Shown: positions 16,145-25,975, numbered from the stretch's first letter. The stretch: DNA of 64,000 nucleotides from Pseudoalteromonas xiamenensis (GCF_030994125.1 NZ_CP099917.1:1612001-1676000); one strand, 5' to 3'. Numbers and translations are program-made. Notes: generated from the letters alone by a model not told the origin.

Positions 16145-18805
16145 CTATCTATTGTTCAGTGTAGCTATCGAAGCTGCAGCTAAACCTAGTTGATAAATAA
16201 TCTGTGTCGCGGTACTCCACAAAGTTAAACTGTCAATGTGTTGCGCATCTAAAGGAACGACAATAGTATCACCAGGAGCTAGCTGGCTAGCTTGATTATT
16301 CGTCGCAAACCATGAACCTGAGCCAGGAAGCTCAACGGAACCATTGGCCTTAATAATATAAATTCGCTCATCATCCGCTTTTTGCTTCAGACCACCACTT
16401 GCTTTGATATAGTCGTCAACGGACTTGGATGAATCATACAAATGTGTTGCCGCTAAGTTGACTTCACCTATGACACTCACTGAGTCTTGCATTGCTGGGA
16501 TATATAACGCATCCCCATTTTCCAGTTGCAGGGCTTGTGTTGAACGTTTATCAAGGTTGATAACGAGACGTCCCAACGCTTCCACTTTGGACAGATCTTT
16601 TAGAATTTTGTCCATATCTTCATATGGCATGGAATTATTTGCTGTCGCGCTTTTTTGGAAAGTATTTGTAATGATGTCACGTCTCAATTCTTGAGTAAGC
16701 CTTTGAATTTGAGATGTTTCCTTTCGCTTTATTGACTCACGCGTAAAAATAGCCGCTTCTTTATGAGCAAATTGATTCAAACCACCAACTCGCTCAAGCA
16801 AGTTATCTAATGTTTCACCGCGCTTAATTGTATAAGTGCCTGGAAACTTGACCTCCCCCACAACTTTTACCTGAAGCCTCTCCTGCCAATTTGGCCTAGG
16901 GAATATATTTATAGTATCCTTACTTGCGAGTAATTTTGTTGGGTTCGCTAATTCATTTATACCATTGAATTGAATATGCTCTACTTGTTTACCTTCATTG
17001 TAGACAACACGAGTTAATTCAACTTGTTCAAGGTAAGCTGCTTCTAAAAAGCCACCACCAGCCTGAACTGCCTTTTGAAAATTAGCATCTTCAGACAAAG
17101 GGTACACGCCTGGAAACTTAACCTGACCATTTACCGCAAATAATTTCGCTGGCTTGGTTGGCGTTGCCTGTCTTTGTAGCTTGGCTAATATAGGCGCCAA
17201 TAGTTTTTGACGACTAAAGACGGCGTATTCTTCTTCTTCAACTTCTTTAGGCTCTTCGAAAAGCGCATCGATACTCGTGATTAACTTAACATCTTCATCT
17301 AGCTTGAAAAGTTCATCATCCTTTAAGCCTATATATTTTAAGAACTCATCACGCTCGAATTGTTCCCACAGCTTTACGTTTTCACGCAATTTCAATTGTT
17401 CTTGGTTAAACGCTAAATCCTCCAGCAACTGCTCCTCTTCTTCTTTCAGCTGGTAGCGGCTAAAGACGACAATTGTATCATTCGATGCAAGCTCAATATC
17501 CCCAGATTTCCCATTGAAAATATCTTGCAACGAGAATTGATGGATAGCTATATCCCCTTCCAAATTAACTTCTCGGATAATTAATGAATAACCAAAATCA
17601 GCGATAGTTAATAAGTCTTCACGTGGTGCACTGAATACGTCTTTAAGTGTTTTTCCTGAATGCCATTCATAGTGTCCAGGGCTTGTCACAGCACCAACTA
17701 GTGTAACAGTGTTTTGAAAACGCGTTGATGCCGCATTTACAGATATTTCATCCCCGTTTTGTGGCTTATAACTCGTATTATCTGCAAAGTTGTAGTTTAG
17801 AGTAATACGTTTTCCATCACCGTTATATCTCGAAACAACGACCTTAGACTTGTTTGCGCTTGCTTTGAATCCACCTGACATCGCCATTACACTCTCTAGC
17901 GAATCGGTTTCTTTTAACTCAAAGATAGCTTGACGGTTAACTTCGCCTTTTACTTTAATCTTCTTAGCCGCTGGCGGGATAAATACAACATCGCCAGGCT
18001 TAAGTACCACATCATCAGAGCTATCTCCAAATAGCAATAAGTCATAAAGATCAAACGTAGTTATAAGCTTTCCTGCTCTTTTTACTTGAATTTTTCTTAG
18101 CGAGCCATTGTCGCTAACACCACCTGATACGAACAATGCATGCGTCACTGTCGCAAGTGGAGATACCGTGTAACTTCCCGGTTTGTATGCTTCACCTACT
18201 ACCATTATACGCATTGGATTCAGCTCGCCCATAGAAACAAAAGCTTGAACACCAATCATTTCCTCAGATATTTTTTGAGAAATCTGCGTTTTTAGTTCTT
18301 TAAACGATAAACCTATTACATGAATTGGACTCAAATTAGGAATAGCTAAGCGACCTTCACGGTCGATTTGCACCTCATGTTCCTCATTCGTTTTTCCATA
18401 CAAATTAATTTTTACTGTATCGCCAATGCCCAACAAATAGGTATCAGGGATTGCGGCTAACTCTGATGGCATAAAGGTAGTCGGCTCACCAGCAAAAAGT
18501 TCATAACCGAACGGCTTTAGTTCCTCTAATTTTGGCTTAAACTTATCCTCTTCAGTTTCCTCTTCATTTAAACCCTTTTGATCGCGAGGTAAGATCGAAG
18601 TGTCTTTTTCCTCATTTTTTTTGTCCCCTTTATTCTTGTTATCCAAAGTACTTAAATCAAAACCATAACGCTTGGCCAGCACTTCCTGTTGAGCTTTTGG
18701 GAGCTTTTTAAATTGCTCAATCTGCTGTTTACTTGGATTTATCGCAAAGCTGTTTTGCGACATTAATACAAAAATTGAAAGGATAAGTATTCTGAGGAAA
18801 TTCAC
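16145..18805 (-). CDS. Large multi-SLBB polysaccharide export protein (Wza/OPX family)
   Basis: The protein has about 886 residues: a signal peptide (MNFLRILILSIFVLMSQNSFA), a poly-export domain (around LLGIGDTVKINLYGK, about residues 120-205), then several SLBB repeats recognisable by GEV.RPG.Y-like motifs (VVGEAYKPGSYTV, VKGEVNRQAIFEL, LVGAVTSPGHYEW, VNGQVKFPGVYPL, VVGEVKFPGTYTI, VIGEVNLAATHLY). It ends in a hydrophobic helix. Such proteins form the periplasmic and outer-membrane conduit for capsule or exopolysaccharide. I chose GTG 18805 (GGAAGAG site 6 bases upstream) over the longer frame to 18841, because it gives a proper signal peptide. No lipobox is seen, unlike classical Wza. An acidic coiled-coil insert lies at about 440-530. 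Confidence 0.9.
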   Translation of the reverse strand: MNFLRILILSIFVLMSQNSFAINPSKQQIEQFKKLPKAQQEVLAKRYGFDLSTLDNKNKGDKKNEEKDTSILPRDQKGLNEEETEEDKFKPKLEELKPFGYELFAGEPTTFMPSELAAIPDTYLLGIGDTVKINLYGKTNEEHEVQIDREGRLAIPNLSPIHVIGLSFKELKTQISQKISEEMIGVQAFVSMGELNPMRIMVVGEAYKPGSYTVSPLATVTHALFVSGGVSDNGSLRKIQVKRAGKLITTFDLYDLLLFGDSSDDVVLKPGDVVFIPPAAKKIKVKGEVNRQAIFELKETDSLESVMAMSGGFKASANKSKVVVSRYNGDGKRITLNYNFADNTSYKPQNGDEISVNAASTRFQNTVTLVGAVTSPGHYEWHSGKTLKDVFSAPREDLLTIADFGYSLIIREVNLEGDIAIHQFSLQDIFNGKSGDIELASNDTIVVFSRYQLKEEEEQLLEDLAFNQEQLKLRENVKLWEQFERDEFLKYIGLKDDELFKLDEDVKLITSIDALFEEPKEVEEEEYAVFSRQKLLAPILAKLQRQATPTKPAKLFAVNGQVKFPGVYPLSEDANFQKAVQAGGGFLEAAYLEQVELTRVVYNEGKQVEHIQFNGINELANPTKLLASKDTINIFPRPNWQERLQVKVVGEVKFPGTYTIKRGETLDNLLERVGGLNQFAHKEAAIFTRESIKRKETSQIQRLTQELRRDIITNTFQKSATANNSMPYEDMDKILKDLSKVEALGRLVINLDKRSTQALQLENGDALYIPAMQDSVSVIGEVNLAATHLYDSSKSVDDYIKASGGLKQKADDERIYIIKANGSVELPGSGSWFATNNQASQLAPGDTIVVPLDAQHIDSLTLWSTATQIIYQLGLAAASIATLNNR

Positions 18806-18856
18806 GTAAATCTCTTCCGTTATAGATTTTATTGCAGGCAATTCTACCTGAGTTTG

Positions 18857-18883
18857 AAAGAAATTAAAGGGCGCAGTGCGCCC
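18857..18883 (-). terminator. Terminator of the DUF481 gene
   Basis: GGGCGC (18869-18874) and GCGCCC (18878-18883) form a GC-rich stem with a 3-base loop. On the minus strand it is followed by TTTAATTTCTTT, 18 bases after the DUF481 stop. The T-run is interrupted, so efficiency may be moderate. Confidence 0.65.
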
Positions 18884-18900
18884 CTGATTTGGTTAGTTTG

Positions 18901-19665
18901 TTAAAAACTGTATACCAGAGTCAAAGAAGTCTCTGTATCCGTGTTTTCTTTGCCTTCCGCAACATCGGAGTTGTTTGTGATGTTGTACGCAACTTTCATC
19001 TGGAGTGAGCCATTGATTTTTGTCAAAAGCGCTGTTTCAGACTTTGTTTTAGTGTTGCTATCACCGTATTCTACCGCAACTAATTGCGTGAATTTTGCGT
19101 TGTCTGAAAGCTTCCAACTAAAATCCAGTTTTCCAAGAGCGATCATCTCTCCCTCAAACTCACCTGCTTTCGGATCACTGCCATCATCACTTTCTTGATG
19201 TTCAAAATACTTATAGCCAGGACCGATTTCCGCATTCAACACCATATCAGGCGTGTTGATGAAACGAGTACCATAACCTAGTGAAACAACTGATTCACTT
19301 CGGAATGCACCAAAATAATCAGAAACATAGCTTCCATACAGGTACAGATGGCTGTGCTTTTCGTTTAATTTATAGTTACCTTGAACAGAGGCGGCGTATT
19401 TTTCGTTTGTACGCTGCGAACGTTTTTCGCCGTTATCGCTCTCAATTTCATCTTCTTTGTAGATTCCATCAAGTTTGTATTCGTTTTCCCAACTTTCTAA
19501 ACTGTGTTTAGCTTTGATGCCACCTTTTAGTGTTGTCGTTTCGGTATTACCACTTGTAATAATCGCACCAACTTCACTTGTGACTTCCCATGTTTTGTCG
19601 CTATCCGCGAAAGCATTCGCACTTATACAAGCAGCCGCTAATACCGTAAAAACTGGTAGTTTCAT
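18901..19665 (-). CDS. DUF481 outer-membrane beta-barrel protein (YdiY-like)
   Basis: The 254-residue protein has a signal peptide (MKLPVFTVLAAACISANAFA) and a mature part made of amphipathic strands, ending in the aromatic terminus LTLVYSF expected for an outer-membrane barrel. The N-terminal pattern WEVTSEVGAIITSGNTETTTLKGGIKAKH is typical of the DUF481 (salt-induced outer membrane protein) family. Its function is unknown. I prefer ATG 19665 (AAGGG 10 bases upstream) over TTG 19674. It lies 20 bases after mscS on the same strand, and both could relate to osmotic conditions, so an operon is likely. Confidence 0.85.
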   Translation of the reverse strand: MKLPVFTVLAAACISANAFADSDKTWEVTSEVGAIITSGNTETTTLKGGIKAKHSLESWENEYKLDGIYKEDEIESDNGEKRSQRTNEKYAASVQGNYKLNEKHSHLYLYGSYVSDYFGAFRSESVVSLGYGTRFINTPDMVLNAEIGPGYKYFEHQESDDGSDPKAGEFEGEMIALGKLDFSWKLSDNAKFTQLVAVEYGDSNTKTKSETALLTKINGSLQMKVAYNITNNSDVAEGKENTDTETSLTLVYSF

Positions 19666-19685
19666 GTGTTTCAAACCCTTTTCAA

Positions 19686-20501
19686 TTAATCTTTGTGTAA
19701 ATGAACGTCCATTTGAGGGAACGGGATAGTAATGTCATTTGCATCAAGCTCTAACTTAATGTTTTCTACAATAGCAAAATACGTAGGCCAATACTCACTC
19801 GTATTTACCCAAGGACGCACCACGAAGTTAACACTTGAATCGGCTAACTCCAGCACGGCTACGGTATAGGCAGGATCTTTAAGTACTCGAGCCTCGTTGT
19901 CGAGCACCGACTGAAGAACCTCTTTTGCTTTTTTCAAATCAGAGTCATAGCTAACGCCAATGACCAAATCAATTCTACGTGTCGCTTCGCGCGAGAAATT
20001 CACGATAGGACCCGACATAATGGCAGAGTTAGGCATAATGATAACTTTGTTATCTGGTGTGCGAAGTTCGGTAGAGAAAATTTCAATCTTTTGAACGCTC
20101 CCCGCGCGGCCACCGGCTTCAATGTAATCGCCCGATTTAAATGGACGTAACATAATAATCAATACACCTGATGCAAAGTTTGATAACGACCCCTGAAGAG
20201 CAAGACCTACAGCTAAGCCGGCTGCACCTAAAATCGCAATGAAACTCGTCGTCTCAATGCCAACTTGCGATAGCGCCATAAGTACCGATGCAGCAAAGAC
20301 CAACGCATAAAAAATATTCGCAACAAATGAGCCAACCGCTTTATCTACACCTTTTTTTGCAAACGCTTTTTCCGTTAGACCTTCACAAAAACGCGCAATT
20401 CGCATACCAACGAACAAAATGACGATCGCTAATACGCCTTGGATTGTGTAATGTATGATTAAATCAGTATTATTTCTAACCCAATCTAAAATTGATTCCA
20501 T
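19686..20501 (-). CDS. mscS: Small-conductance mechanosensitive channel MscS
   Basis: The 271-residue channel has three N-terminal membrane helices (about 18-38, 60-82 and 88-125). The pore helix carries the glycine/alanine-rich segment GAAGLAVGLALQGSLSNFASG, followed by the beta domain (KSGDYIEAGGRAGSV...TPDNKVIIMPNS) and the cytoplasmic cage. MscS is a homoheptameric inner-membrane channel that opens on hypo-osmotic shock. Its length is close to the E. coli protein (286). I prefer ATG 20501 (GGAG 8 bases upstream) over GTG 20510. A TATAAT (20534-20539, minus strand) lies upstream, but without a good -35. Confidence 0.93.
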   Translation of the reverse strand: MESILDWVRNNTDLIIHYTIQGVLAIVILFVGMRIARFCEGLTEKAFAKKGVDKAVGSFVANIFYALVFAASVLMALSQVGIETTSFIAILGAAGLAVGLALQGSLSNFASGVLIIMLRPFKSGDYIEAGGRAGSVQKIEIFSTELRTPDNKVIIMPNSAIMSGPIVNFSREATRRIDLVIGVSYDSDLKKAKEVLQSVLDNEARVLKDPAYTVAVLELADSSVNFVVRPWVNTSEYWPTYFAIVENIKLELDANDITIPFPQMDVHLHKD

Positions 20502-20624
20502 GATGTCCACTCCGATTTGAATGTGAGCTGATTATTATATGATCCAATGATCATACATAGCGTATATGAATTTTGCCTGTACAACAGAAAAATTTATTAA
20601 TTTCAAAAAAACTTAAATTTTTCC

Positions 20625-20653
20625 TTTCCATTACAGGATGATTTATGTATTAT
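20625..20653 (+). promoter_or_regulatory. Promoter of tRNA-His
   Basis: TTTCCA (20625-20630) is separated by 17 bases from TATTAT (20648-20653), followed by a GC-rich discriminator (GCGCGCC). This is the pattern expected for a stable-RNA promoter under stringent control. The tRNA begins about 31 bases after the expected start. Confidence 0.6.
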
Positions 20654-20690
20654 GCGCGCCACACCACACGAGGTGTACAACTCTTATAGT

Positions 20691-20767
20691 GGCGGCTGTA
20701 GCTCAGTTGGTAGAGCCCCGGATTGTGATTCCGGTTGTCGTGGGTTCAATCCCCATCAGTCGCCCCA
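20691..20767 (+). tRNA. tRNA-His (anticodon GTG)
   Basis: A 77-base cloverleaf with encoded CCA. The acceptor GGCGGCTG (including the extra G at -1 that is specific to tRNA-His) pairs with CAGTCGCC, with one G-T pair. The D arm contains AGCTCAGTTGGTAGAGC. The anticodon arm CCGGATTGTGATTCCGG has GTG in the loop. The T arm is GTGGG/TTCAATC/CCCAT. It is a single tRNA gene, not part of an array. Confidence 0.97.
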
Positions 20768-20860
20768 CTTCTTACTATATTCCTATCATTTTCATAAAAT
20801 ATTTATTAAGCTGCCTATCTGTACGTTTTTCATTTGGTTCTCTAGTTGTCTTTGCAATCG

Positions 20861-21592
20861 ATGTTTCTTGGTTTAGTTGTTTTTTTCAACTCTTATACCG
20901 TATTTGCATCTGTCCCTAAACTTACTTTCTCCTATGGCGAAGTAAACACTTACCCTCAAGTTATTTTGAGTGATGACGGTGACATTCGATCTGGGATTTT
21001 ATTTGACTTGGCGAATGCCATCGGTAGTGAACTGAATATTCAAATCGAATTTTTGAAAACACCACGAGCACGGCTCGAACAATTACTTTTAGACAAATTT
21101 GTTGATATTAACTGTACGGCAAACCCAAAATGGCTTACCTCCTCTAATTTAATTTGGAGTGAGCCGCTTTATGATAATCCAGATTTGTTGATCAACCACC
21201 TCAATTTGAGTTCTGTTGAGCAGTTGATTAATTATGCTGAAAGTAAAACAACGCCAACGCTGATTGGCACGGTTCTGGGCTATCGCTATCCAAACTTGGA
21301 GCCACTTTTTGACCGTGGCAAACTCGTTCGAATAGATAGCCTCTCACCTTCAATAAGCTATCAACGTTACTTGCGGGGGGATTTTCCAATGTTTGTCATT
21401 GCAAAGACTGAAGCCTCCATAGTCGACACTGCGCAAACACAAAATAGCGCTCTAATTGACCATAACTACCTATACTGTGCGTTATCGCCAAAACTATCCG
21501 CGAATGATATTTCAGAACTTCTACAAGCAATTCAGAAACTTGTAGTATCCGGTGCAATGAGCGATATTTTAAAACGCTATAGTGTGCAGTGA
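20861..21592 (+). CDS. Periplasmic solute-binding protein, SBP_bac_3-like
   Basis: The product has about 243 residues with a signal peptide (MFLGLVVFFNSYTVFA) and a mature part with the type II periplasmic-binding fold typical of amino-acid-binding family 3: LTFSYGEVNTYP, SGILFDLANAIGSELNIQIEFLKTPRARLEQLL, VDINCTANPKWL, WSEPLYDNPDLL. No ABC permease or ATPase gene is nearby, so it is an orphan, perhaps a sensor-type or enzyme-like member common in Alteromonadales. The ligand is unknown. I prefer ATG 20861 because it begins the signal peptide. An in-frame TTG lies at 20846. No clear ribosome site is visible for either. Confidence 0.8.
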   Translation: MFLGLVVFFNSYTVFASVPKLTFSYGEVNTYPQVILSDDGDIRSGILFDLANAIGSELNIQIEFLKTPRARLEQLLLDKFVDINCTANPKWLTSSNLIWSEPLYDNPDLLINHLNLSSVEQLINYAESKTTPTLIGTVLGYRYPNLEPLFDRGKLVRIDSLSPSISYQRYLRGDFPMFVIAKTEASIVDTAQTQNSALIDHNYLYCALSPKLSANDISELLQAIQKLVVSGAMSDILKRYSVQ

Positions 21593-21798
21593 CAAAAGTT
21601 ACTTAGACTCGTGTTACGCTTTCCTGCTCCTGTGAATACAAGCTCCTAGTATTTATGTCTCGCTCTTTGCGTTGCAATAACACGAATTTAGGGACGTCGC
21701 CTCAATTCCATTTATTCTTTCGTGGATAGTTGGTCGGTTACCAAACAGATACTTTCGAGATAACAGCGGGTATCGTTTAATGATTGGAAGAAGCAAAC

Positions 21799-21822
21799 AA
21801 AAATGCCACCTTTCGGTGGCAT
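21799..21822 (-). terminator. Terminator downstream of the NagP-like transporter gene
   Basis: The stem ATGCCACC (21803-21810) / GGTGGCAT (21815-21822) has a tetraloop, followed on the minus strand by T5. It lies 66 bases after the transporter stop. The rest of 21593-21887 has no coding frame or other clear signal. The convergent solute-binding protein gene may also use this hairpin, but lacks a T-run on its side. Confidence 0.85.
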
Positions 21823-21887
21823 CACACACGGGATTATTTCTATTTACAGATAGAAATGCGTTTCTATTATTATTATTTTAAAACTCA

Positions 21888-23201
21888 TTAGTTCCAGCGT
21901 TTGAGTTTATGACCTTTCAACGCATAGAATAATATAAACAAGTAACACGGGATCATAACAATGTAAGCGCCTTGCTGACCGAGACCCGTTGCACTAACGC
22001 CGCCCCAAATCAATGGACCAAACGCGCCGCCCGCGATACCCATAATCAATAAACCAGAACCTACACTAGTTAAGCGCCCGAGTCCAGAAAGTGCCAATGG
22101 CCAAACGGCTGGCCAGACCATTGCATTCGCAAGACCCAACGCTGCAATAAACATCAACGTATCTGGTAATGCAATAAGCCCAAATGGAACTAACAGCACA
22201 TTAGAAATAGCATAAGATTCTGAATTGCCGAACACAATCGCTAGTGATAGCAAAATACCAATCACAGCCGAGCCCGTCAATGCCGATTGTTGCGAAATAA
22301 ACCTTGGAATTAACAAAATACCAATAATGTAACCAATTACCATACAAAACATCGTGTAAGACGTCATGATACTGTAATTTTCGACCTTCAATGAAAGCGC
22401 ATAAATACCGATGGTGTCACCGGCAATCACTTCTACGGCAACATAAACGAAAAGCGCGAGTACACCTAATGCGAGATTTGGGTATTTAAGGGCTTCTTTG
22501 ATATCGCCAGCGCCTGGCTCTGCTCCATCATCTTCGGACTGTAATTCCGGCAGCGAAGAGAACTTAACAAATAGAGTAAACGCCAAAATGAGCAGTGCCA
22601 TATAAATGTAAGGCATCACCAAACTTTGCGCCATCATGTTCTTTTGCTCTTCCGTTAACGTGCTACCCACAGAAAAATCAAGATTTACAACAATTAACGC
22701 AGTAAAGATATGCGGTGCGATAACACCTGCAAATTTGTTCAAAATGCCCATGATACTAACACGTACCGCAGCGGATTCTTCTGGGCCAAATTTAACTACG
22801 TAAGGATTAACGGCGGTTTGAAGTAATGTAAAACCAATACCATAAATAATCTGGGCAGCGAGGAACACTTCAAACATATGTGTTTTGGCTGCAGGAATAT
22901 AGAGAAGCGCAGCAGTCATCATAATTAACATGCCAAGCGCCATGCTGTTCTTATAACCGATTTTTCGGATCACCTTCGCAGATGGAATCGCACTAAACGT
23001 CACCGATATGTAAAAAGTAAAAATAATAAGCGAGGTTTTAAAAGGGGTGAGTTCAAGCATTTGCTTAAGATATGGCATAAGCGAGCCATTGATCCATGCT
23101 ATAAATCCAAGCAAGAAAAACGACGACGCAGCAACAATCATAGGCATTAAACTGCTTTTTTTGTTTTGTTCATATTCCACTGTGGCTTCCATAAACTTCA
23201 T
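21888..23201 (-). CDS. nagP: MFS sugar transporter, NagP/FucP-type (probable GlcNAc or chitobiose-derived sugar permease)
   Basis: The 437-residue protein has 12 membrane helices and FHS-family signatures near the start (FFLLGFIAWINGSLMPYLKQMLELTPFKTSLI) and in the middle (IIYGIGFTLLQTAVNPYVVKFGPEESAA). In marine gammaproteobacteria this family includes NagP, the inner-membrane N-acetylglucosamine permease. The next gene upstream is a GH20 chitobiase with a matching operator, which supports GlcNAc uptake. Start: the frame opens at ATG 23201; ATG 23192 is also possible, with GAG 9 bases upstream. Other FHS sugars remain possible. Confidence 0.82.
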   Translation of the reverse strand: MKFMEATVEYEQNKKSSLMPMIVAASSFFLLGFIAWINGSLMPYLKQMLELTPFKTSLIIFTFYISVTFSAIPSAKVIRKIGYKNSMALGMLIMMTAALLYIPAAKTHMFEVFLAAQIIYGIGFTLLQTAVNPYVVKFGPEESAAVRVSIMGILNKFAGVIAPHIFTALIVVNLDFSVGSTLTEEQKNMMAQSLVMPYIYMALLILAFTLFVKFSSLPELQSEDDGAEPGAGDIKEALKYPNLALGVLALFVYVAVEVIAGDTIGIYALSLKVENYSIMTSYTMFCMVIGYIIGILLIPRFISQQSALTGSAVIGILLSLAIVFGNSESYAISNVLLVPFGLIALPDTLMFIAALGLANAMVWPAVWPLALSGLGRLTSVGSGLLIMGIAGGAFGPLIWGGVSATGLGQQGAYIVMIPCYLFILFYALKGHKLKRWN

Positions 23202-23274
23202 CTCGTTGCAATTGAGGTTATGTTATCACCGACTCAATGTCAGTGTTTTTTTATCTATTATGAATGTGCGCTTA

Positions 23275-23296
23275 AAAATGACAGCGCTGACATTTT
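23275..23296. promoter_or_regulatory. Palindromic operator upstream of nagP (NagR-like)
   Basis: AAAATGACAGC (23275-23285) and GCTGACATTTT (23286-23296) form a 22-bp inverted repeat with one mismatched pair. It lies about 75 bases before the nagP start. The same core, TGACAGCGCT, recurs in front of the chitobiase gene. This even-symmetry palindrome is the type bound by LacI-family repressors. NagR, a LacI-type regulator of GlcNAc genes in Alteromonadales, is the obvious candidate. The regulator gene is not in this window. Confidence 0.7.
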
Positions 23297-23353
23297 ACTT
23301 TACGTTAAAATTTATTATTTGACCAGTGTGTTTTTCTTAACCAAACAATAGTG

Positions 23354-23375
23354 AAAAAGGGCTCAATAGCCCTTT
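23354..23375 (-). terminator. Terminator of the chitobiase gene
   Basis: The stem AAAGGGCT (23356-23363) / AGCCCTTT (23368-23375) has a 4-base loop and is followed by T-rich sequence on the minus strand, 21 bases after the stop. It separates the chitobiase transcript from nagP, which therefore needs its own promoter near the operator at 23275. Confidence 0.85.
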
Positions 23376-23395
23376 ATAATAGGAAGTATCGTACC

Positions 23396-25975
23396 TTAAT
23401 TTGGTAAGTATGTAATTCTGCTTACATTTTTATTACCAAGGTACGTTCTGAGTTGCACCGATGGCCCCTTTACCACGGAGGTTGGACCTGAGTAAGTTTG
23501 CCAAGACTTTCCACCATCCGTACTAAATTGGATTGGTAATAATGGAAATGCGCTGTTGGCGTGCAGCTTGCCATCTTCAATGATTGCCCCTGGTACAGGT
23601 AAATGCGCTTTAATCCCAGCAGTATCGAGCTTAGCTAACTCTTTTTCGCTCAACGTCGCTGCGAATTGCGCCCAATCTTCTAAGCGCTGTGCCTTGTTGA
23701 TCGTTTGGCCTTCCCACTTAGCCTTATGCCAAGCTCGCTCGGCAAGCGGCAATAAACGAGGAAATACCATTTCCAAAAATTGAGATTCAGTACGTATTGT
23801 CTCACTCCACACTTGACCTTGTATACCGAGTATATTTTCTGGCTTTTCAAGCTGTGGCATTGCTCGACCAACTAATGCTTCTAAGTTGTCAATCGGATCA
23901 AGGTTCCGAGTCACATCAGCATTGGCATACAAATCATCAGGCATATAACCAAACACCTTTTGTGTATCGGTTGCGCGAGCAGCCCAATAGTAGCCACGCT
24001 CTAAAGGATGCGCTTCATAAGGGTGGTCAAAGTACAGATGAGTTCCGTGAGATAAAACCACTTGATATCCATCATTCGCCAGACGATATGCTCTATCCGC
24101 AACTCCCCACTCCCAAATATTGTCCCATGCATTCACTGTAAAGGATTTGTTTGGAAACTCTTCGCGATTAAATGGGGTGGTTGCGTCGTACATCAAACCA
24201 TCTTCCCAAGCTCCCGGCGTTATTCCACGACGGGAAAATATCTGTGCAACTCGTTGTGTGAAGTAAGGCTTTAAATCTTGAACACCAGCCACGCCATTGT
24301 CAGCTTGTTCGAACAGCTTTTGGCACGCAGGGGAACCAGTCCAAGCCCCGTGCCCGACCTCATCTCCGCCAAAATGCAAATTCGTCAAACGCACACCTGC
24401 TTCTCGATACATCGATTGAATTTCGTAAGTCACTTTTTCAATAAAAGCATACGAGGAATCCATACAAACATTCAGTGCATTGTCGGTATAACTTTGAACC
24501 GTTGAGTAAGTTGAAGTGTCGTTTGCTTCACTAAGTAGGTAAGCCTTTGCAGCAACCAAATCTCCCTTAGCAGAATAGTGATTAAAACGCGCTTCCATCG
24601 CTTTAATTGCAGCGCGCGCATGCCCAGGGCTTTCGATTTCAGGAATGATGTCAATGTGTCGAACTTTGGCAAACTTCAGTAGCTCAATAAAGTCATTTCG
24701 GCTTAAATATCCATTCCCGCTACCTGATTTAAACGGCCCTGTGCCAAGCTGAGTAAGCAAGCATGTTTGCTCTTGTAAATCAAAACAACGTGTAGCACCT
24801 ATGTCAGTAAGCTCGGGCAAATCTTTAATTTCAAGTCGCCAACCTTCATCGTCCGAAAAATGCCAATGAAACTTATTAAGTTTGTACTTTGCCATTTGTT
24901 CAACAAGTTTAAACATCACGTCTTTGCCATGGAAATTACGTCCATTATCGTAATGCATACCTCGCCAATTGAATCTAGGCGCATCTTTGATTTCACCACG
25001 AGGAAGCGCGACTTCATTGCTTGCGTTCGCTGGGAACAGAGCCAATAAACTTTGAATACCATAGAATACCCCCGCATTGTCCGCACCCACAATGCGAATT
25101 CGGTCACTATCGATATTCAATGTATAACTTTCGGCATCCTTAAGTTTTTTATCCACAGAAAGCTCTATCGCTTTAACGCCCTTGTCTAAAGGTATGTGGT
25201 CGGCTAGCATTGCTAATGAAAGACCATACTCAGCTAAATCGTCTTTAAAAACGCTGACTTCAGATGCCAAACGACCTGCAAAGCGAACCTGCCATTCATT
25301 ATTGAGTCTTGTTGAACCTCGTTTAAATTCAACTTGCTGAGGTTTTGGAATAATGCGTGTGGACGCGTCTTTGATTTCGATGCTATTTACCGCCAAGTTT
25401 TGTTCAAAACGGATAGCCGCAGTCGGCGTCACCGTTTGATCTACAGGGTCGTTATATCGCTTTAGTTGGTTTTCACGGGTAAACGATGTCACGAATTGGG
25501 TCAGATCTTCCGTGTCCGTATTAGCAAAAATAGCTGGTTGCAATTGTTTTGATACGATGAAGGCACGTGGCATAAAATCGCTGTACGCCGCAATCCACGC
25601 CGCCGCTTCAAATTCCACTTTGATAGACTGACCAAGTGCTAATCCTGGAAATTCAGAAGTGGGGACAAGACGATGGAGATCGCCATTGACGTGTTCAAGT
25701 TTGAAACCAGGGTGGCGAACTTTCGCAATTTTTCGAATAGAATGAACGTAAATTTGCCAATCACCTTGGCCTTTGGGCAGCTCAACGCGTGAATTGTTGG
25801 TTAAGGTAATTGAAGCTAATACTTCACCTGTTTTACCAAAAAAATTATCTTCAGACGTGAACATGAATGTGGTGTCTTTCGCAAACGCATTTAAACTTTG
25901 TTGGTTAAAGTTTGCATTGGCAAACAACGGGACCGCAGCACACGCGCCCAGAATCCATTGATATTGCTTTTTCAT
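23396..25975 (-). CDS. hex: Beta-N-acetylhexosaminidase / chitobiase, GH20
   Basis: The 859-residue exported enzyme has a signal peptide (to about residue 21, ANA before NFNQQ), an N-terminal CHB_HEX carbohydrate-binding domain (about 25-175), a GH20b domain (about 210-325), a GH20 catalytic barrel (about 330-770) with FHWHFSDDEGWRLEI and the catalytic Asp-Glu pair in LHFGGDEVGHGAW (about 537-538), and a C-terminal Ig-like domain. The length matches Vibrio chitobiases. It splits chitobiose and short chitin oligomers into GlcNAc in the periplasm. Its operator is shared with the downstream transporter. Confidence 0.95.
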   Translation of the reverse strand: MKKQYQWILGACAAVPLFANANFNQQSLNAFAKDTTFMFTSEDNFFGKTGEVLASITLTNNSRVELPKGQGDWQIYVHSIRKIAKVRHPGFKLEHVNGDLHRLVPTSEFPGLALGQSIKVEFEAAAWIAAYSDFMPRAFIVSKQLQPAIFANTDTEDLTQFVTSFTRENQLKRYNDPVDQTVTPTAAIRFEQNLAVNSIEIKDASTRIIPKPQQVEFKRGSTRLNNEWQVRFAGRLASEVSVFKDDLAEYGLSLAMLADHIPLDKGVKAIELSVDKKLKDAESYTLNIDSDRIRIVGADNAGVFYGIQSLLALFPANASNEVALPRGEIKDAPRFNWRGMHYDNGRNFHGKDVMFKLVEQMAKYKLNKFHWHFSDDEGWRLEIKDLPELTDIGATRCFDLQEQTCLLTQLGTGPFKSGSGNGYLSRNDFIELLKFAKVRHIDIIPEIESPGHARAAIKAMEARFNHYSAKGDLVAAKAYLLSEANDTSTYSTVQSYTDNALNVCMDSSYAFIEKVTYEIQSMYREAGVRLTNLHFGGDEVGHGAWTGSPACQKLFEQADNGVAGVQDLKPYFTQRVAQIFSRRGITPGAWEDGLMYDATTPFNREEFPNKSFTVNAWDNIWEWGVADRAYRLANDGYQVVLSHGTHLYFDHPYEAHPLERGYYWAARATDTQKVFGYMPDDLYANADVTRNLDPIDNLEALVGRAMPQLEKPENILGIQGQVWSETIRTESQFLEMVFPRLLPLAERAWHKAKWEGQTINKAQRLEDWAQFAATLSEKELAKLDTAGIKAHLPVPGAIIEDGKLHANSAFPLLPIQFSTDGGKSWQTYSGPTSVVKGPSVQLRTYLGNKNVSRITYLPN

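Noticed and set aside
20638..20919. Open frames across the tRNA-His gene
   Set aside because: They run through the tRNA cloverleaf and its promoter and resemble no protein.
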